Positions 34,556-42,594 of a stretch of DNA of 64,000 nt are shown here, in pieces. A program made the translations under genes and the position numbers. The notes beneath the pieces are model-generated. The model made no database searches. It saw only the letters and a list, made by a program, of their open reading frames with translations, and was not told the origin of the DNA. The DNA is from Fusobacteriota bacterium (GTDB lineage: Bacteria > Bacillota > TC1): NCBI GenBank assembly GCA_009773805.1, contig WTXA01000002.1, positions 310,001 through 374,000 of the forward strand. Reading direction: 5' to 3'. The first letter of the stretch is position 1; each line of letters opens with the position of its first letter.

Positions 34556-35332
34556 ATGGAAGAATTAGTAAATAAGATACAAAAGTTAATAGATAATGAA
34601 AGTATTAAAGAGGCGATAAAAATGTATCAGCTAGCAAAGACTGAAACTGATTATGCAGATTTAGGTACATCTAGAGCTATTGAAGAACTGGCCATGTTTA
34701 TAAAGCAGTTATCCGAATCTAGTGGCGTAAGGAAATCTGCTATGTTTACGAATGTGATAATTGAGTTGATGAAAGCTAACAGGGGATATATAACTTCGAG
34801 AATTTTACAACACCTTGGCATTAGTCGAGAGTATTTGTCTCAATTGGTAAAAGGTAATCTTATAGAAAGAGTGGATAGAGGTATTTATGCACTTGTTAAT
34901 ACTTTTGATGATAGTTACTTTATTTTTCAACTTAAGTATAAGAAAGTTATCTTTTCTCATATGAATGCTCTCTATTTTCACAATCTGACTGAAGAATTTC
35001 CTTCTTCCTTTACTGTTACAGTTTTGAAAACTTATCATGTCGAGAATATTAGTAAAATGCATAATGTGTTTTCTGTTAATGAAGATTTGTTTAATCTTGG
35101 TGTGATTGAGATAAATACACCAAATGGAAACATGGTTAGGGCTTATGATATAGAAAGGTGTATTTGTGATATTATTCGTTCTGAAAAAAGAATGGACTTT
35201 GATCAAGTAAAGAAAAGTGTCCGCGCATATACAAGAAGAAATGATAGAGATATGGATAAACTTTCCAAGTATGCTGAAAAAATGGGTATTAAAAATAAAG
35301 TGATGAGGTTCGTGAGTATGATGTATGAATAG
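34556..35332 (+). CDS. AbiEi-type antitoxin (type IV toxin-antitoxin)
   Basis: 258 residues. After an N-terminal helical extension (about 1-65) comes a winged-helix region (NRGYITSRILQHLGISREYLSQLVKGNLIERVDRG is spread over residues about 80-115) and the AbiEi C-terminal antitoxin domain (FSHMNALYFHNL, INTPNGNMVRAYDIERCICDIIR). AbiEi neutralises the toxin without binding it directly and represses its own operon. The stop overlaps the toxin start by 8 bp. The long helical N-terminal extension is unusual for the family as I know it. Confidence 0.88.
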   Translation: MEELVNKIQKLIDNESIKEAIKMYQLAKTETDYADLGTSRAIEELAMFIKQLSESSGVRKSAMFTNVIIELMKANRGYITSRILQHLGISREYLSQLVKGNLIERVDRGIYALVNTFDDSYFIFQLKYKKVIFSHMNALYFHNLTEEFPSSFTVTVLKTYHVENISKMHNVFSVNEDLFNLGVIEINTPNGNMVRAYDIERCICDIIRSEKRMDFDQVKKSVRAYTRRNDRDMDKLSKYAEKMGIKNKVMRFVSMMYE

Positions 35333-36164
35333 CATGATGGTTAAAGCAAAATTAAAAAATATTTGTAGAGCAAGAAATGTAGATTTCAACTCAGTGCTTA
35401 GATTCTATATGTATGATAGGTTTATAGAAAGATTAGCAGTTAGTAGGTATAGAGATAATTTTATTTTAAAAGGTGGTTTTTATCTTAGTACTTTTTTTGG
35501 TGTTGAGAACAGGACAACTTTGGATATAGATACTTTAATCAAGAATACTATTTTCAATGAATTGAATATCAAGAAAATGATACTAGAGATTATAGCATTA
35601 GATATAGGTGATAACTCAGTTTTGGAGTTTTTAAAAATAGAAGAAATAAGAGAAGACCATATATATGGTGGTTATAGAGTGAGTATATCAGTCACTTTTG
35701 AAAATATGAAAGATCGTTTCCATATCGATGTTGCTACAGGAGACCCTATAACTCCAGAAGCTATTAATTATGACTATTTACCTATCATCAATGATCAACC
35801 AATAAAAATAATGGCCTATAATATGGAAACTATTCTTGCTGAAAAAACAGAAACTATATTAAATAGAGCTGAAGCTTGTACAAGAATGAAAGATTATTAT
35901 GATGTTTATTTGATTTATAAAATGTATTGGAAGAATATAGTTAAGAATAATTTAATAAATGCCTTTAAAAATACGTTTTTAAATCGCAATTTTAAAGGCA
36001 ATATAAAGAATCTGATGCATATAATTGAAAATAGTACAATTTTAAAAGAAAAATGGAATAATTATTCCAAAAAAAATAACTATTCCAAGAATATCCAATA
36101 TGAAGAAATAACCAATATAATAAAACAAATTATTAATTATTCAAATTTACCAACCTACTTATAG
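35325..36164 (+). CDS. AbiEii-type nucleotidyltransferase toxin
   Basis: 279 residues. The nucleotidyltransferase signature is LKGGFYLS (48-55) followed by RTTLDID (63-69), with conserved Lys in the later AEKTETIL motif and KDYYDVY. AbiEii toxins (MenT relatives) transfer nucleotides, in studied cases to tRNA acceptor ends, and cause growth arrest; AbiE systems also protect against phage. Its last ten bases overlap the end of a pilin-like gene on the other strand. Confidence 0.9.
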   Translation: MNSMMVKAKLKNICRARNVDFNSVLRFYMYDRFIERLAVSRYRDNFILKGGFYLSTFFGVENRTTLDIDTLIKNTIFNELNIKKMILEIIALDIGDNSVLEFLKIEEIREDHIYGGYRVSISVTFENMKDRFHIDVATGDPITPEAINYDYLPIINDQPIKIMAYNMETILAEKTETILNRAEACTRMKDYYDVYLIYKMYWKNIVKNNLINAFKNTFLNRNFKGNIKNLMHIIENSTILKEKWNNYSKKNNYSKNIQYEEITNIIKQIINYSNLPTYL

Positions 36165-36622
36165 TACAAAGTAGTTACAGGTGTAGAAATAGCTGTATCT
36201 ATCTTGTTTAAGGTCTTAATCACATAAACCTCAGTGCGATTTGTCCCTCCGTTTTCCAACCTTAGGGTAAAGGTTAATACAGAACCTAGTCCGGTCACCT
36301 CACCATAGATGCTAGTATTTCCATAGAACTCATTATCAAAAACCTGAACTCCATTCTTATAGATCCGGCCTCCAGTAAATTCTACTTTACTATATGAGCC
36401 ATCCCCACTAACCCCAATTTCTGTTACATAAGTCAGCTCATTCTTTAAGTAAGCCTTAGCATTACTAGAAATTAAACGTTCCTCACTTTCTAGTGCACTA
36501 GCTACAAAGACCTTGCTAACTACAGAAAAAAACGAAACTAAAGCTACCATAACCAAGGAGGCTATAGCAACAGTTGCCACCACTTCTATAAGGGTAAATC
36601 CTTTTCTATTTGAAATTCTCAA
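36155..36622 (-). CDS. Minor pilin-like protein with type IV prepilin signal
   Basis: 155 residues. MRISNRKG followed by FTLIEV is a classic class III signal, cleaved after Gly8 by the prepilin peptidase at 41438; Glu5 of the mature protein is present. A hydrophobic helix follows, then a beta-rich globular part. Resembles PilW/ComGF/GspJ-type minor pilins that prime pilus assembly. Last gene of the pilus operon. Confidence 0.88.
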   Translation of the reverse strand: MRISNRKGFTLIEVVATVAIASLVMVALVSFFSVVSKVFVASALESEERLISSNAKAYLKNELTYVTEIGVSGDGSYSKVEFTGGRIYKNGVQVFDNEFYGNTSIYGEVTGLGSVLTFTLRLENGGTNRTEVYVIKTLNKIDTAISTPVTTLYYK

Positions 36623-36636
36623 AACTCATCACTTCC

Positions 36637-36966
36637 TTATGGTCTAAACAAAGTATAGGAAATAGTCATATCATCTTTTGTTTCACTATCAGTATGATAT
36701 AGGCCATTCACCACAACTGGTGTACCATTCACCTTAAAGGTAACTTGACCAGCTGTTCCACCAACAGTGTTGGTTTCCAGTCTTTTTTCAATTACACTAT
36801 TACTTTCATATACAAACTGACCTATTTCAAAACCACGTAGTATTAAAGCAGTCCCATTGTATATTGCTAGTGAAATTATTGCTAGAATCCCCATGGAGGC
36901 TATCACTTCAATAAGGGTCATTCCTCTTTTATTTAATTTTTTAATCTTTATTTTGTCAGTTCTCAT
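36637..36966 (-). CDS. Minor pilin-like protein with type IV prepilin signal
   Basis: 109 residues. The signal KKLNKRG (cleaved after Gly15) is followed by MTLIEV with Glu5 and a hydrophobic helix; Met replaces Phe at mature position 1. The C-terminal part is short. Comparable to GspI/PilV-type minor pilins. It lies 14 bp upstream of the previous prepilin gene. Confidence 0.85.
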   Translation of the reverse strand: MRTDKIKIKKLNKRGMTLIEVIASMGILAIISLAIYNGTALILRGFEIGQFVYESNSVIEKRLETNTVGGTAGQVTFKVNGTPVVVNGLYHTDSETKDDMTISYTLFRP

Positions 36967-36998
36967 AATATTCCTTTATTATCCTATTGATATTTATG

Positions 36999-38252
36999 CT
37001 AATATGTAGCTTTATTGTATTGACCTGCTGTCCAGTTCTCGTTAACAGCAGAAGCTGTACTTGCTTTGTAGTTTAAAATAACGTAACTCCCTGAGTTATT
37101 AAATATATTACCAACTCTTACTTGACCATATAGAATGGGATTCCCTCCACTTGAATTTGTGACATTCAGACGAGTATTAGCTGTACCATAAACAACTATC
37201 GAACTTAGATGTTGAACATTCAAAGTTGCAGTTCCTTCAAGTATAAAAACTATCCTTGGATCTTGTGCAACTCCTCCTATCGGTGGATTAATAGCATTTG
37301 ATAAAGAAAGTGTAGATCCTGTTTTTAATATTATATAAACAGGATTAGAAGGTGTAACACTTGAGCTAAATTGATTTGAAATATTCGCTAGTGAATATGA
37401 CCCATTCATTACGTAATAGCTACCACCATTTAGTGTCAGTGCGTTTGTATAGGTTGTACCTGTAGTTCTTACCCAAGTAGGAACAGCATTTAATGTGTTT
37501 ATAACTGTTGTTGTGGGTACTAAGGTCGTTACTCTTGTTCCATTACCACTATATGTAGTACCTTTATAGATTAGCCTTGAAGCTCCTGAGTTAAGAGTAA
37601 AGAAACCTGATCTTGTATAAAAGTTACCACCAATAACCATCCTTGCACTTCCACCAAAAGAAATACTATTTGCTAACAAATATAAATCACCTGAAATATC
37701 TATATCAGTACCACCACCACCTATAAAGGTATTTGCAATTACAACTGGAGTAGTACCTGTTGTATGAATATTTTCATTAATAGTATGAAAATAGAAGGCT
37801 GGGAGAGCATTATTTGCCCCTCCTGTAACCTGTTTATTTATTTCCCTACCTATAGTTCTTTGAGCACCATTAACAGTAGCCCTAGTTATTACTGAAAACT
37901 CACCTGCAGTTATTCTCTGAATCCTAGCTTCAATAATTCCCATCCCAGATGATGAGAAACTAAAATCACTAAGAACCAAACTACTACCATCACTAGCAAT
38001 ACCATTAATACCAGCAATCAAAGTAGCATCACCAGCAATAATCCCCTTAACTATAGCATCATTAGCACTTCTAGCACTAAACTCAGCTTGCTTAAGATCT
38101 CTTTCATCTACACTACGCTTTGCATAATTAAACATTATAGGTTGCAGAGTAATCAGAAAGAGACTCAAAATAGTTGTTACAACCATAACAGCAATTAAAG
38201 TAGAACCGCTATTTTTTTTAATTATTCTCATTCTTCTTACAAGATTTTTCAT
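36999..38252 (-). CDS. Pilus tip-type protein (PilX/GspK-like N-terminus, large beta-rich domain)
   Basis: 417 residues. KKNSG followed by STLIAVMVV looks like a prepilin signal that lacks Glu5, as in GspK/PilX minor pilins that cap the fibre. A helix with SARSANDAIVKGI follows, then about 270 residues of Ser/Thr/Gly/Asn-rich repeats of short beta strands (GGSARMVIGGNFYT, GSYYVMNGSYSLAN), suggesting a beta-helix. A surface-exposed adhesin-like tip is a reasonable guess. It is in line with the two smaller prepilin genes, which with it could form the tip complex. Confidence 0.75.
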   Translation of the reverse strand: MKNLVRRMRIIKKNSGSTLIAVMVVTTILSLFLITLQPIMFNYAKRSVDERDLKQAEFSARSANDAIVKGIIAGDATLIAGINGIASDGSSLVLSDFSFSSSGMGIIEARIQRITAGEFSVITRATVNGAQRTIGREINKQVTGGANNALPAFYFHTINENIHTTGTTPVVIANTFIGGGGTDIDISGDLYLLANSISFGGSARMVIGGNFYTRSGFFTLNSGASRLIYKGTTYSGNGTRVTTLVPTTTVINTLNAVPTWVRTTGTTYTNALTLNGGSYYVMNGSYSLANISNQFSSSVTPSNPVYIILKTGSTLSLSNAINPPIGGVAQDPRIVFILEGTATLNVQHLSSIVVYGTANTRLNVTNSSGGNPILYGQVRVGNIFNNSGSYVILNYKASTASAVNENWTAGQYNKATY

Positions 38253-38256
38253 AATC

Positions 38257-38805
38257 TTATCCTTTTAACATAAGTATCGATACTTTAATGTTGTGATTAT
38301 ATGTTTCATTGTTATTGACTGAATCAAGATATTCAACCTTCAAGAAACCTTTTCCATCTATTTCCTTCATCAATGAAAAGAGCTGATCCATACTACCTGA
38401 AACTTCAAGAGTAACATAAACTTCCTTAATAGTATTATACTCCTTAGCATCTTTATTAATATCCTTAGGGTTTTCAATAACTAAAGAAGTTGGTTTTAAT
38501 CCATGACTTAAAGCCATTCTTGTAAAATATAGGTCAATTTCTTCATAACCTAAATATCCACTTAAATCTTTTTCAAGAATTCTCTCAAGCATTCTATTAG
38601 CTTGATTATATTCTTTTTCTATATCAGAAGCCTTTCCATCCTTGTTTACTATTAAATTATAGGCTAAGCTAAGACTCTTATTCCTATCTGATAATTCTTG
38701 ACCTTTTTTAAATTCTGGAAGAATTAAATACTGGAAAGATAAGGCAATAATTGACACAACTGCTAAGATTAACAGTAGTCTTTTTTCATTTGATTGTAAT
38801 TTCAT
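38257..38805 (-). CDS. pilO: PilO-like pilus assembly protein
   Basis: About 182 residues: short cytoplasmic start (MKLQSNEKR), one membrane span (LLLILAVVSIIALSFQYL), a coiled coil (about 40-80) and an alpha/beta domain (TLEVSGSMDQLFSLMKEI) typical of PilO. It pairs with PilN to connect the membrane platform to PilM. The frame extends upstream to 38844, but the ATG at 38805 follows AAGGGA and avoids overlap with the preceding gene. Confidence 0.82.
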   Translation of the reverse strand: MKLQSNEKRLLLILAVVSIIALSFQYLILPEFKKGQELSDRNKSLSLAYNLIVNKDGKASDIEKEYNQANRMLERILEKDLSGYLGYEEIDLYFTRMALSHGLKPTSLVIENPKDINKDAKEYNTIKEVYVTLEVSGSMDQLFSLMKEIDGKGFLKVEYLDSVNNNETYNHNIKVSILMLKG

Positions 38806-38828
38806 GATTCTTAATCCCTTCTTCCCGT

Positions 38829-40226
38829 TTATTTCAAAGTACAAACTACTGTAAAACTATATTCGTTTGCACTTGTACTTTTATAGCCACTATACTCTAC
38901 ATTAGAAAACATCTCTGTTTCTTTCAATTTACTAATAAAACTGGAAGTACTGAATTCATCTTTACCAATACCACTAATTGTTAAAGATTTATATAAAACA
39001 TCACCTTCAAGTCTTGTTACTGTTACAGAATCTTTGGCTACTTCCATAACTTTCAATAATTTTGTAGCATTTAAAAGTTCCTTGTCTACACCAGTATCCT
39101 TTGCTGTATTTAACTCTTTCATTATAGCTGGGATACTCATGGTCTGATTTTGCTTATATATGAGTTCAGTTAATTCTTTAGCATTGGCTGTGCCAGATAT
39201 TTCACTCTCATAATAGGCGTTTTCATTTTCAGTATATATATTTTTCACCTTCACAAATGTGAAGCCTCCAATAGCCACTATAAGTGCTAAAAGAATTACT
39301 ATCATGCCCCAGTTTTTCTTTTTCTGTTTTTTATTTTGTTCCTTAAATATTTTCATTAAGTTGATGTCTGCTTTTTTTTCAATCAAGCCCATAAAACAAC
39401 AAAAATGGCTAAGGCCTACTTTGTCATGCAAGGAATGATCAACAAAACCTACAACATCTAAACCAATACTCATACCCACACTTTTATCTTCTAATGCTAA
39501 TAATTTATCTCTATCTAGGCCGATATAGTAGCTTTTTGATATTTCATTATTTGATTTTTGTGATTTATTAAATTGAATAATCGTTGAAAGTTTTTGTAAT
39601 AGCTCATCAATAAATGACTCACTATCCGGTTCTGCAATAATACGATTTCTATCAGTCAGGACATATTCTCCTGCCTCAATTAAGACTGATATAAGGTTAT
39701 TGCCCTCTATTAAATTTAAGACAAAAGTATGACCTTCCAAGTCCTTCTTGTTCTTTACGAACTTCGCCATACCGTTTTGAAGTATTTCAAATCTACCAAG
39801 CTTAATCTTAGCTTCCTTGAATAGTTGTAGGTAGCTTTTTAATATATCAACAGGTACTCCCATAAAGATTGTCTTGTATTGTTTACCTATTTTCCTACTG
39901 GTTGAGCCATAAATTAAGGACCCATCATTAGGAATAGAGAATTCTTTTCTAATATAGTTATCAAAATGCTTACCTTTAAGCTCAGGGTGGTCAAGATTCT
40001 TAATCTGAATGTTACTGCTGTTTAAAACTACAGTAGCTCCCTTAAGCAATTTACTATTACCCTTTAAAATATTAAGGATTTCATTGGTTTTTATTAACAC
40101 ACCATTAATTACTGAACCAGGCTCAAGTGTGTATTGTAAGCTTTTAATAACTTTTACTTCCCCTTTTTTAAGGTCAGCCAGGAGTATTCTTACTTGGTCG
40201 TTGTTTATGTATAATACTTTTTTCAC
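38829..40226 (-). CDS. PilM-PilN fusion protein of the type IV pilus
   Basis: 465 residues. The first 300 or so look like the actin-like PilM (KKVLYINNDQVRILLADLK at the start, then FVLNLIEGNNLISVLIEAG as the second ATPase lobe). A Lys-rich stretch, one membrane span (about 308-328) and a PilN-type domain (ESEISGTANAKELTELI coiled coil, then SLTISGIGKDEFSTSSFISKLKE) follow. In most species these are two genes joined through the PilN N-terminal peptide binding PilM; here they appear to be one chain. Gene order pilC, this, pilO supports it. Confidence 0.8.
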   Translation of the reverse strand: MKKVLYINNDQVRILLADLKKGEVKVIKSLQYTLEPGSVINGVLIKTNEILNILKGNSKLLKGATVVLNSSNIQIKNLDHPELKGKHFDNYIRKEFSIPNDGSLIYGSTSRKIGKQYKTIFMGVPVDILKSYLQLFKEAKIKLGRFEILQNGMAKFVKNKKDLEGHTFVLNLIEGNNLISVLIEAGEYVLTDRNRIIAEPDSESFIDELLQKLSTIIQFNKSQKSNNEISKSYYIGLDRDKLLALEDKSVGMSIGLDVVGFVDHSLHDKVGLSHFCCFMGLIEKKADINLMKIFKEQNKKQKKKNWGMIVILLALIVAIGGFTFVKVKNIYTENENAYYESEISGTANAKELTELIYKQNQTMSIPAIMKELNTAKDTGVDKELLNATKLLKVMEVAKDSVTVTRLEGDVLYKSLTISGIGKDEFSTSSFISKLKETEMFSNVEYSGYKSTSANEYSFTVVCTLK

Positions 40227-40237
40227 TCTTTTTCTCC

Positions 40238-41425
40238 TTATAAGAAACTATTGTATGAGGTCATCATAGGAAGCATAACTCCCATTAGAATAGAACCTAC
40301 AATTAAAGTCATTAATATTATCATTGCTGGTTCTATAAGACTTAATAGTCTAGTAGTTGCAGCATCAGCTTCAAAATCATAATTTGTAGCCATAGAATCC
40401 AAAAGTTGATCCAATCGACCTGTTTCTTCACCAATATATATGGTAGCACTTAACTTCTTTTCAATTCCCAATATATTTTCAATTGATGACGATAGAGAAT
40501 TACCTTCCCTTACTTTTACATTTACTTCTTCGAATCTTTTAACTAGGTAATGATTACCAATTGTCTTGGAACTTCCCTTAACTGCTTCCATCATATTAAC
40601 CCCACTACCATATAGTGAACTTAAAGTTCTAGCAAAGCGTGCAGTATATATTATAGCCAATAGTTTTCCTATTACTGGAATTTTCAATTTCAAGTAATCT
40701 ACTCTTAATTTAACTTCAGGGATTCTCAGGATATAAATAATACCCATGATAGCTAAAATAACAAAAGCTATAATAAGATACCAATAGCTCGTTATAAAAT
40801 TACTGATCCCTAAGAGTATTCTAGTTATTAAAGGAATATTACCTTCACCTAAAAGTCCAACAAAACTCGGAACTACGAAGGTAAATAACATAAGTGTTAC
40901 TGCAATAGTTACACCCATTAATATTACAGGGTAGGTCATTGCTCCTTTTAATTTAGTGTTTAGTTTGTGTTCTTTTTCATAGTAGTCTGCCATTTTCAAG
41001 GCAGCTTTATCTATACTACCGGTAGCTTCTCCTGCTTTAAACATATTAATCATTAGCTCAGGAAAAGTTCCCTTGCAATCTTCCATGGCAACAGATAGGC
41101 TATTTCCCTTATTTATTGTGTTATATAGTTTTTCGAATATTTTCTTTTGTTTTGGATTATCAGCATGTGAAAGGAGAATTTTTAAAGATTTAGTTATTGG
41201 AACACCAGCTGACAGCATTGTTCCTAGTTGTCTGGAAAAGTCTGCTAAACTTTTGGCTTTTAGACGTGTTTTTTTGAAGGAGATTGTTTCAATTTCCTTC
41301 AGTTGGTACGCGTATATCTCTTTTCCTTTTAGAATTTCAAAGGTTTCTTTTTGGTTATTTCCTTGGATTTTGCCTTTGATTGTTTTATTTTCTAAAGTCT
41401 TGCCGGTATATGTGTATTCTGGCAT
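40238..41425 (-). CDS. pilC: Type IV pilus inner membrane platform protein PilC
   Basis: 395 residues with two type II secretion F domains: first LADFSRQLGTMLSAGVPITKSL to MFKAGEATGSIDKA, second FARTLSSLYGSGVNMMEAV to IGEETGRLDQLLDSM, each followed by membrane spans. The N-terminal TGKTLENKTIKGKIQ region is typical. It transmits force from PilB/PilT to pilin. Its ORF begins 12 bp after pilD. Confidence 0.95.
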   Translation of the reverse strand: MPEYTYTGKTLENKTIKGKIQGNNQKETFEILKGKEIYAYQLKEIETISFKKTRLKAKSLADFSRQLGTMLSAGVPITKSLKILLSHADNPKQKKIFEKLYNTINKGNSLSVAMEDCKGTFPELMINMFKAGEATGSIDKAALKMADYYEKEHKLNTKLKGAMTYPVILMGVTIAVTLMLFTFVVPSFVGLLGEGNIPLITRILLGISNFITSYWYLIIAFVILAIMGIIYILRIPEVKLRVDYLKLKIPVIGKLLAIIYTARFARTLSSLYGSGVNMMEAVKGSSKTIGNHYLVKRFEEVNVKVREGNSLSSSIENILGIEKKLSATIYIGEETGRLDQLLDSMATNYDFEADAATTRLLSLIEPAMIILMTLIVGSILMGVMLPMMTSYNSFL

Positions 41426-41437
41426 TTGTTTTCTCCT

Positions 41438-42214
41438 TTATATGTAGAATCCTAGATACCATGATAGTATAGCATCTCCAAAGAGTATTGCTATCATGGC
41501 TCCAAAACATATATATGGTCCAAAGGGTATGTGTTTTCCTTTGATACTTTCTTTTTTACTTTTTGTCATTGTTATTCCAATTATTGCTGCTATGACTGAT
41601 GCTATTATTAGTGTCAGTAAAATCTTCTCCCAGCCTAATAGTAAACCTAGTGCTGCAAATAGTTTTATATCTCCACCACCAAAGGATTCTTCTATAAAAT
41701 ATAGGCTGATGTACATAGGCACGCTAATTACTAAGGCTCCAATGATTCTGCCCCAGATGTTCCAATCTCCTGTTGCCCAGGCTAATAAAATTGCTAATGG
41801 GACCAAAGCAATAATTAGTGAGTTTGGGATTGTCATTGTGTCCCAGTCAATCATTGTGATTGCTAAAAGAATAGCCCCAATTGCAAAGAGAATTAGAGCT
41901 TCTAGAAATATCCCTTTAATTAAAACAATACCCAAGGCCAAAAGCCCTGTGGTTAATTCAATTATAGGATAGCGTAATGATATTTTCCCTTTACAGTGTC
42001 GGCATTTGCCACCAAGTATTAGGTATGATAATACAGGGATCAGGTCCCTGTTTTGTATTTTATGATTGCATTTTGGGCAATATGATCTGCCCTTACTTAT
42101 TGATATATTATTTGGCACCCTATAGATAACAACATTTAGAAAACTGCCAATCACTAGTCCGAAGACAAAAACCAGCAGATATAGGGACAGAAACTGTAGG
42201 TCAAAGATGATCAT
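41438..42214 (-). CDS. pilD: Prepilin peptidase / N-methyltransferase
   Basis: 258 residues, about eight spans. Two Cys pairs (CPKCNHKI and CRHCKGKI) form the zinc-binding cytoplasmic loop of the methylase part. Catalytic aspartates lie in IDWDTMTIPN and GGGDIKLFAALG. Cleaves the prepilins encoded on either side and methylates their new N-termini. Confidence 0.95.
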   Translation of the reverse strand: MIIFDLQFLSLYLLVFVFGLVIGSFLNVVIYRVPNNISISKGRSYCPKCNHKIQNRDLIPVLSYLILGGKCRHCKGKISLRYPIIELTTGLLALGIVLIKGIFLEALILFAIGAILLAITMIDWDTMTIPNSLIIALVPLAILLAWATGDWNIWGRIIGALVISVPMYISLYFIEESFGGGDIKLFAALGLLLGWEKILLTLIIASVIAAIIGITMTKSKKESIKGKHIPFGPYICFGAMIAILFGDAILSWYLGFYI

Positions 42215-42239
42215 GCAATTATCCTTTCAAATGGATAAT

Positions 42240-42259
42240 AGGCGGATGGGCATCCGCCT
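42240..42259 (-). promoter_or_regulatory. GC-rich hairpin directly after the pilin gene
   Basis: AGGCGGATG and CATCCGCCT form a perfect 9-bp stem with a 2-base loop, 40 bp after the pilin stop. On the transcribed (minus) strand no T run follows, so it is more likely an mRNA 3' stabiliser or weak attenuator than a full terminator. It could raise pilin output relative to pilD and pilC. Confidence 0.6.
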
Positions 42260-42296
42260 GTTTTCCAAATTAGATTGATTTCTTAATAACTACTTA

Positions 42297-42503
42297 TTAA
42301 GGAAGTAAGTCAATTTCAGTTTCAATAATATCTAATTGATCTTGTAGCTCTGCATTTCTAGTTTCTAAAGCATCCATTTTCGCATTTGTAGATGTTACAT
42401 ATCCACTATAAGTTGGGATAGCTACAGCAGCCATAATAGCAATAATAGCTACAACAACAATAACTTCAATTAGTGTAAAACCTTTTTTAGTTAATTTTTT
42501 CAT
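42297..42503 (-). CDS. pilA: Very short type IV major pilin
   Basis: 68 residues. Signal MKKLTKKG, then FTLIEVIVVVAIIAIMAAVA with Glu5, so the mature chain is about 60 residues. It is almost only the N-terminal helix, continuing as an Asp/Glu/Gln-rich amphipathic helix to the end. It has no globular head and no disulfide loop. Placement between pilT and pilD, a good AGGAGG site and the hairpin behind it suggest it is the main subunit. Geobacter has a similarly short PilA, but here only Phe1, Tyr24 and Tyr27 are aromatic. Confidence 0.88.
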   Translation of the reverse strand: MKKLTKKGFTLIEVIVVVAIIAIMAAVAIPTYSGYVTSTNAKMDALETRNAELQDQLDIIETEIDLLP

Positions 42504-42594
42504 TTTATTCCTCCTATGTTAAGAATTTCAACGTTGAATCCCTATTGGGATATTTATATTATAAACCAGCATTGCCCCCACGCTAGTCTTATAA

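Noticed and set aside
42297-42503. Electrically conductive pilin like Geobacter PilA
   Set aside because: Length and Phe1/Tyr24/Tyr27 agree, but there are only three aromatics in about 60 residues and none in the C-terminal half, so conductivity is not supported.
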